A DNA stretch of 18,521 nucleotides. Origin: Baffinella frigidus. Taxonomy: Eukaryota > Cryptophyceae > Cryptomonadales > Baffinellaceae. Where the stretch lies: contig MU646820.1 in the NCBI GenBank assembly GCA_026770585.1, positions 6,944 through 25,464 of the forward strand. Reading direction: 5' to 3'. Position numbers and translations under genes: made by a program. This document shows, in pieces, positions 15,876 to 18,521 of this stretch (the first letter of the stretch is position 1; every line of letters begins with the position of its first letter). The notes under the pieces are model-generated. The model made no database searches and was not told the origin of the DNA. It saw only the letters and a list, made by a program, of their open reading frames with translations.

Positions 15876-17075
15876 GGAATAGTGGTTTTCGTGGTACAAC
15901 AACTGCTCGATTCCATCTCCAGTCGCAGACCAATCAAATCGTTGAATGATTCGATTTGTATCAAATCAGGTCCGGGCGGGACCAGTCCCGGCACCTGAAA
16001 TAATCAGCCTCGGAAAACTGTTTTGAACGTACATCGTGGTTCTGCTTACAATCTTAAAGAGCGCGCTCGCACCAAACGGCTCCAGCGCCCGGGGCGAGTC
16101 TGCGAGAGATTGTATCAGGGCGCGCCGTGAAATCGTTCTTTGGCAGTACTTGCTTGCACCACCTGAATCAGCTCAAACCTGATCACGGCGCTACACCCTT
16201 CGCCCTCTCACGTAAACTTTGAAACGTCAACCCCAAACCTCAAACTCTAAACCGTAAGTTCCAACAACCCCAATTCTCAATCTCTCCAAACAAGAAATCC
16301 TGACCTTCCACCCTGCCATACAAAACTCCCTGCCCGTAAACTCTCGATACACCCCCTCAACCCCAGACCATAAACTATGAGGTGTTGAAGAAGCGTGGCG
16401 GGGCAGGACGTGGCAGCTGAAACGACTTTGTTGTTCGTGCGTGGTGATGGTGGGGGCAATTGAGAGGCGCACGATGGTACGCACACGCGCCCCTCCAAAT
16501 CGGTTCTTGTTGCGCATGGCGTCCATCCATGGGATCTCCGTTGCAGATTTTACCAACGCTTTCAGTATGGAATGGCTCCAAGCGGGGGAGTCCTCTCCCC
16601 CTATTAGTAATCCCCCTATTAGTAATATCATAACAGTCATACTTGGGGCGTGGTGATGGTGGGGGCAAGTCCTCCTGAACCAGTGCCTCGAGGACAGTGA
16701 CAGTGCCTGGCGCCAAGTCCTCGAGGCTTTGGTTCCGGAGGAAGATCGGTGATGGTGGGGGCGATCGCGAAGCACAAGATGGTGCGCTAGATCGACTTCC
16801 GAAGGTGTGGCTAGGGTTCAGGGTGTAGGATTATGTGCTCGCCTAATCCACCATGCGGGTGGACGATCTGCTGCAAGGGGTTGTCGTGCAGAGGGGGGCA
16901 TTTTGAGTTGTGGCTGTAGTGTCGCGCGAACTGCCCCCCCCATGAGTGCGTGCCCGAATTCAGGCTGGGAACATTACAAGCCCGCCTGAAACTAGGATTA
17001 TTAGGGAAAGCCGGGGTTGACTCATAGTCTCTCTTCAAGGTTCGAGTTGTAGCGCTCCACTGATCAGAGACATCC
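15876..17075. other. No supportable gene; local repeats
   Basis: C-rich heptamer-like words occupy about 16205-16375. The word gtgatggtgggggc occurs three times (near 16443, 16654 and 16749), twice followed by related gcac-gatggt-cgc sequence, indicating diverged local duplication. A 14-base tandem (ccctattagtaatc) lies near 16601-16628. An inverted pair gcctcgaggac/gtcctcgaggc lies at 16685-16695 and 16717-16727. Open frames such as 16227-16775 on the minus strand show no recognisable protein. Confidence 0.45.
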
Positions 17076-17206
17076 TAGCCCTGTCTCAGTCTATTTGGGC
17101 TCACCGTTTTGGCGAGCCTGGGCTCTTTCCGCTCCAATGTTGACGGATTTGTACCGCCAATCACCATGATCGGGAACGGTCTGTCAACCCGGGTGAGGCA
17201 GAGCTA
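17076..17206. mobile_element. MITE copy 3, 131 bases
   Basis: It begins TA-GCCCTGTCTCAGTCT and ends GGTGAGGCAGAGC-TA. Internal words ctatttgggctcacc, gagcctgggctc and tgacggatttgtaccgcca align with copies 1 and 2. TA flanks are present. The length agrees with copy 2, suggesting ~132 bases is the family size. Confidence 0.68.
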
Positions 17207-17294
17207 GACATCAAGTCATGCGAGCGTTCGTTACCAGATGAAAGCCCCTCGGATTCCACGGCCCTGTGCTGCTCTTGTTCCCGTCGAAACTCTG

Positions 17295-17515
17295 GATTCT
17301 ATAACGACAACCCTGGAACCTAAACCCTCAACGCAGATCCTAAACCCTAAACCCTAACCCCAAACCCTAAACCCTAAACTCTAAACCCTGGACCCTGAAC
17401 CTGAACCTCAAACCCTTGACCCTAAACCCCAAACCTCAACTCCTACATCCTCAACCCTAGGCCTCCAGCTTTGACCCCACCACGAACTCCAAACTCCGAA
17501 CCCCAACCTCCAAGC
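17295..17515 (+). repeat. Telomere-like CCCTAAA array
   Basis: The plus strand carries aaccctaaaccctaaccc with good CCCTAAA copies at about 17338-17395, then degenerate variants (cctgaac, cctcaac, cctcaaa). The polarity is opposite to the arrays at 7372-7610 and 12120-12745. It is short, degenerate and interstitial, so not a chromosome end by itself. Confidence 0.8.
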
Positions 17516-17562
17516 CCTGAGGCTTTCGTTTCCCGGCAACCCGAGGACGAGTGCCCCCCCCA

Positions 17563-17686
17563 ACTTAGCAGCCACCGGCAATTTCGGGCAGGGGTCCACC
17601 AACACGTTTCCCGTACAAATTGCCCCATCGCGCTGTGCAATCTTTCCCGGAAATCTGGGGGAGAAAGGTACTGGTGGCTGCTAAGT
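17563..17686. mobile_element. Second short inverted-repeat element, 124 bases
   Basis: Ends are ACTTAGCAGCCACC (17563-17576) and its exact complement GGTGGCTGCTAAGT (17673-17686). The pairing of the next bases is partial. An internal pair ggcaattt/aaattgcc also exists. No coding capacity. The ends are unrelated to the GCTCTG family. It could be a MITE or an isolated hairpin. Confidence 0.5.
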
Positions 17687-18105
17687 GGCAGTCCGAAAGT
17701 GGACTACTAGCTCGGCCTCACTTTGATTCGGTGTCACCAATTTAGTGAGACCAAGCTCTTGTTATCTCGCACGCTGATAGCACCCCCTCCTCCTCTCAAT
17801 GCTTTGCGCTACATACTCAACCCCGTGTGCCAATTTGTCACCGTGTGCTATTCCTCGAGTGGCGATTGGATTAATATTGACCCCCAGGAGGTACTAGGTA
17901 GGTCCCAGAGCCCTAAGGTAGGGCGTACGAGCCCATACGTCACTAAAGGAATCAATTCTTACCACCGTATGTTTTGAAGGTGTGTGTGTTCAACCGGGTG
18001 TCTCGCACGCCGATGCTCCCCCGCGGATTCTGCATTCCCTCCCCTCCATTATGTGCGCTAAATTTTCAACATCGTGAGCTGAATTGTTGAAACAAAGACG
18101 AGCAG
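17687..18105. other. No supportable exon; diverged local duplication
   Basis: Two related blocks start tctcgcacgctgat (17766) and tctcgcacgccgat (18000), each followed by a C-rich stretch and then gtgcgcta/ttgcgcta and a caac word. They suggest an internal duplication. A plus-strand frame at 17723-17977 has no recognisable domain. Confidence 0.4.
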
Positions 18106-18207
18106 GTGTATGTCGTGAACAGGGACGCGCGGTCGGAGCTATCCTTCTCCTCGCCGCTCGAGGCGCACACGACCAACACCCTCAACCTCTTCTGCATCGC
18201 CGTCGAT
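18106..18207 (+). CDS. Candidate isolated exon of a plus-strand neighbouring gene
   Basis: 34 codons starting VYVVNRDARSELSFS after gacgagcag and ending NLFCIAVD before gttggg, phase 0 at both ends. Third positions are almost entirely G or C, which contrasts sharply with the flanks. The other frames lack this bias, and the opposite strand has a stop. The segment PLEAHTTNTLNLFCIAVD faintly resembles the start of a WD40 repeat, but it is too short to classify. The sequence that follows is C-rich heptamer array, as in the introns of the other gene when read in sense. Confidence 0.45.
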
Positions 18208-18235
18208 GTTGGGTCTGGCCAACCCACATCAAACC

Positions 18236-18521
18236 CGAATCCTACACCCTGCACCCTACACCCTTTACACGCCTGAACCCCGAGACTCTCGACCCCACAC
18301 CATGCAACCCACACCTTGTACCCTACACCATGAACCTTAAACTCTGCACCCTGAACTCTCAATGCTGGTTGTCTCACCCTGCCCCTAATCGCTGAACCAT
18401 GGTCCCTCACCCCCAAACCCTCAACCCTCAACCCTCACCCCTCACCCCTCGTCCCTCACCCCTCGCCCCTCACCTCTCGCCCCTCAACCCTCAACTCTCA
18501 CCCCTCACCCCTCACCCCTCA
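18236..18521 (+). repeat. C-rich heptamer array running off the right edge
   Basis: Variants of accctac, accctga, accctca and cccctca, becoming homogeneous (ccctcacccctcacccctc) towards the edge. It is probably intron following the candidate exon at 18106-18207. The polarity is C-rich on the plus strand. Confidence 0.75.

Noticed and set aside
16227-16775. 182-codon minus-strand frame
   Set aside because: It spans local repeats, has His runs from gtgatggtggg words, and shows no recognisable domain.
17295-17515. True chromosome end
   Set aside because: The CCCTAAA copies are few and degenerate, sequence continues on both sides, and arrays of both polarities occur in the window.
1-18521. tRNA or rRNA genes
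   Set aside because: I saw no clover-leaf with the GGTTCGANTCC-type box and no conserved rRNA segments on either strand by eye. A tRNA scan would settle it.

Overview
This is nuclear DNA of a GC-rich, intron-rich eukaryote, most likely a unicellular alga or other protist. The reasons are GT-AG introns with strongly GC3-biased exons between them, degenerate arrays of plant-type telomere-like heptamers (CCCTAAA and variants), short TA-flanked inverted-repeat elements, and no bacterial gene organisation. I cannot name the species.

The main content is one long minus-strand gene from about 13452 to beyond the left edge. I reconstructed it as ten exons, all joined in phase 0. Exons 1-5 (13452 to 7627) encode an N-terminal helical region and a DUF4062 domain (SSTFTD...EERN, then MRWGIR). 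Exon 6 (7350 to 5151) encodes the end of that region, a poly-glycine linker, a NACHT/STAND P-loop NTPase (Walker A GQSGSGKT, Walker B LSLFID), a helical arm and two WD40 repeats. Four further exons (564-4276) carry mostly one WD40 repeat each, with copied intron around each. The architecture DUF4062-NACHT-WD40 matches the TEP1/NPHP3/NWD class of STAND proteins: NLR-like, signal-responsive oligomerising NTPases with a WD40 sensor.

The WD40 part is a tandem array of about 1.1 kb exon-plus-intron units. It shows a higher-order dimer (A resembles C, B resembles D), a nearly identical 340-base pair of segments 2216 bases apart, one unit that has lost its exon, and one internally duplicated and broken exon. 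The gene has three kinds of lesion as sequenced: a frame change at a 31-C run, an in-frame TAG at 6060-6062, and a frameshift plus TGA in exon D. It may be a decaying copy, or some lesions may be sequence errors.

The introns hold C-rich heptamer arrays (as read on the gene's sense strand) and one 3 kb intron (7900-10910) of different, more AT-rich composition in which I recognise nothing. A decayed second copy of exon 2 lies in intron 1.

Right of the gene (13453-18521) is a transposon-rich interval. It contains a palindrome with TGAGTCA and TGACGTCA sites, a candidate extra minus-strand exon (14394-14585), three copies of one TA-flanked MITE family (the first carrying a 498-base near-perfect foldback), another short inverted-repeat element, more C-rich heptamer arrays, and one isolated plus-strand candidate exon (18106-18207) that may belong to a neighbouring gene.
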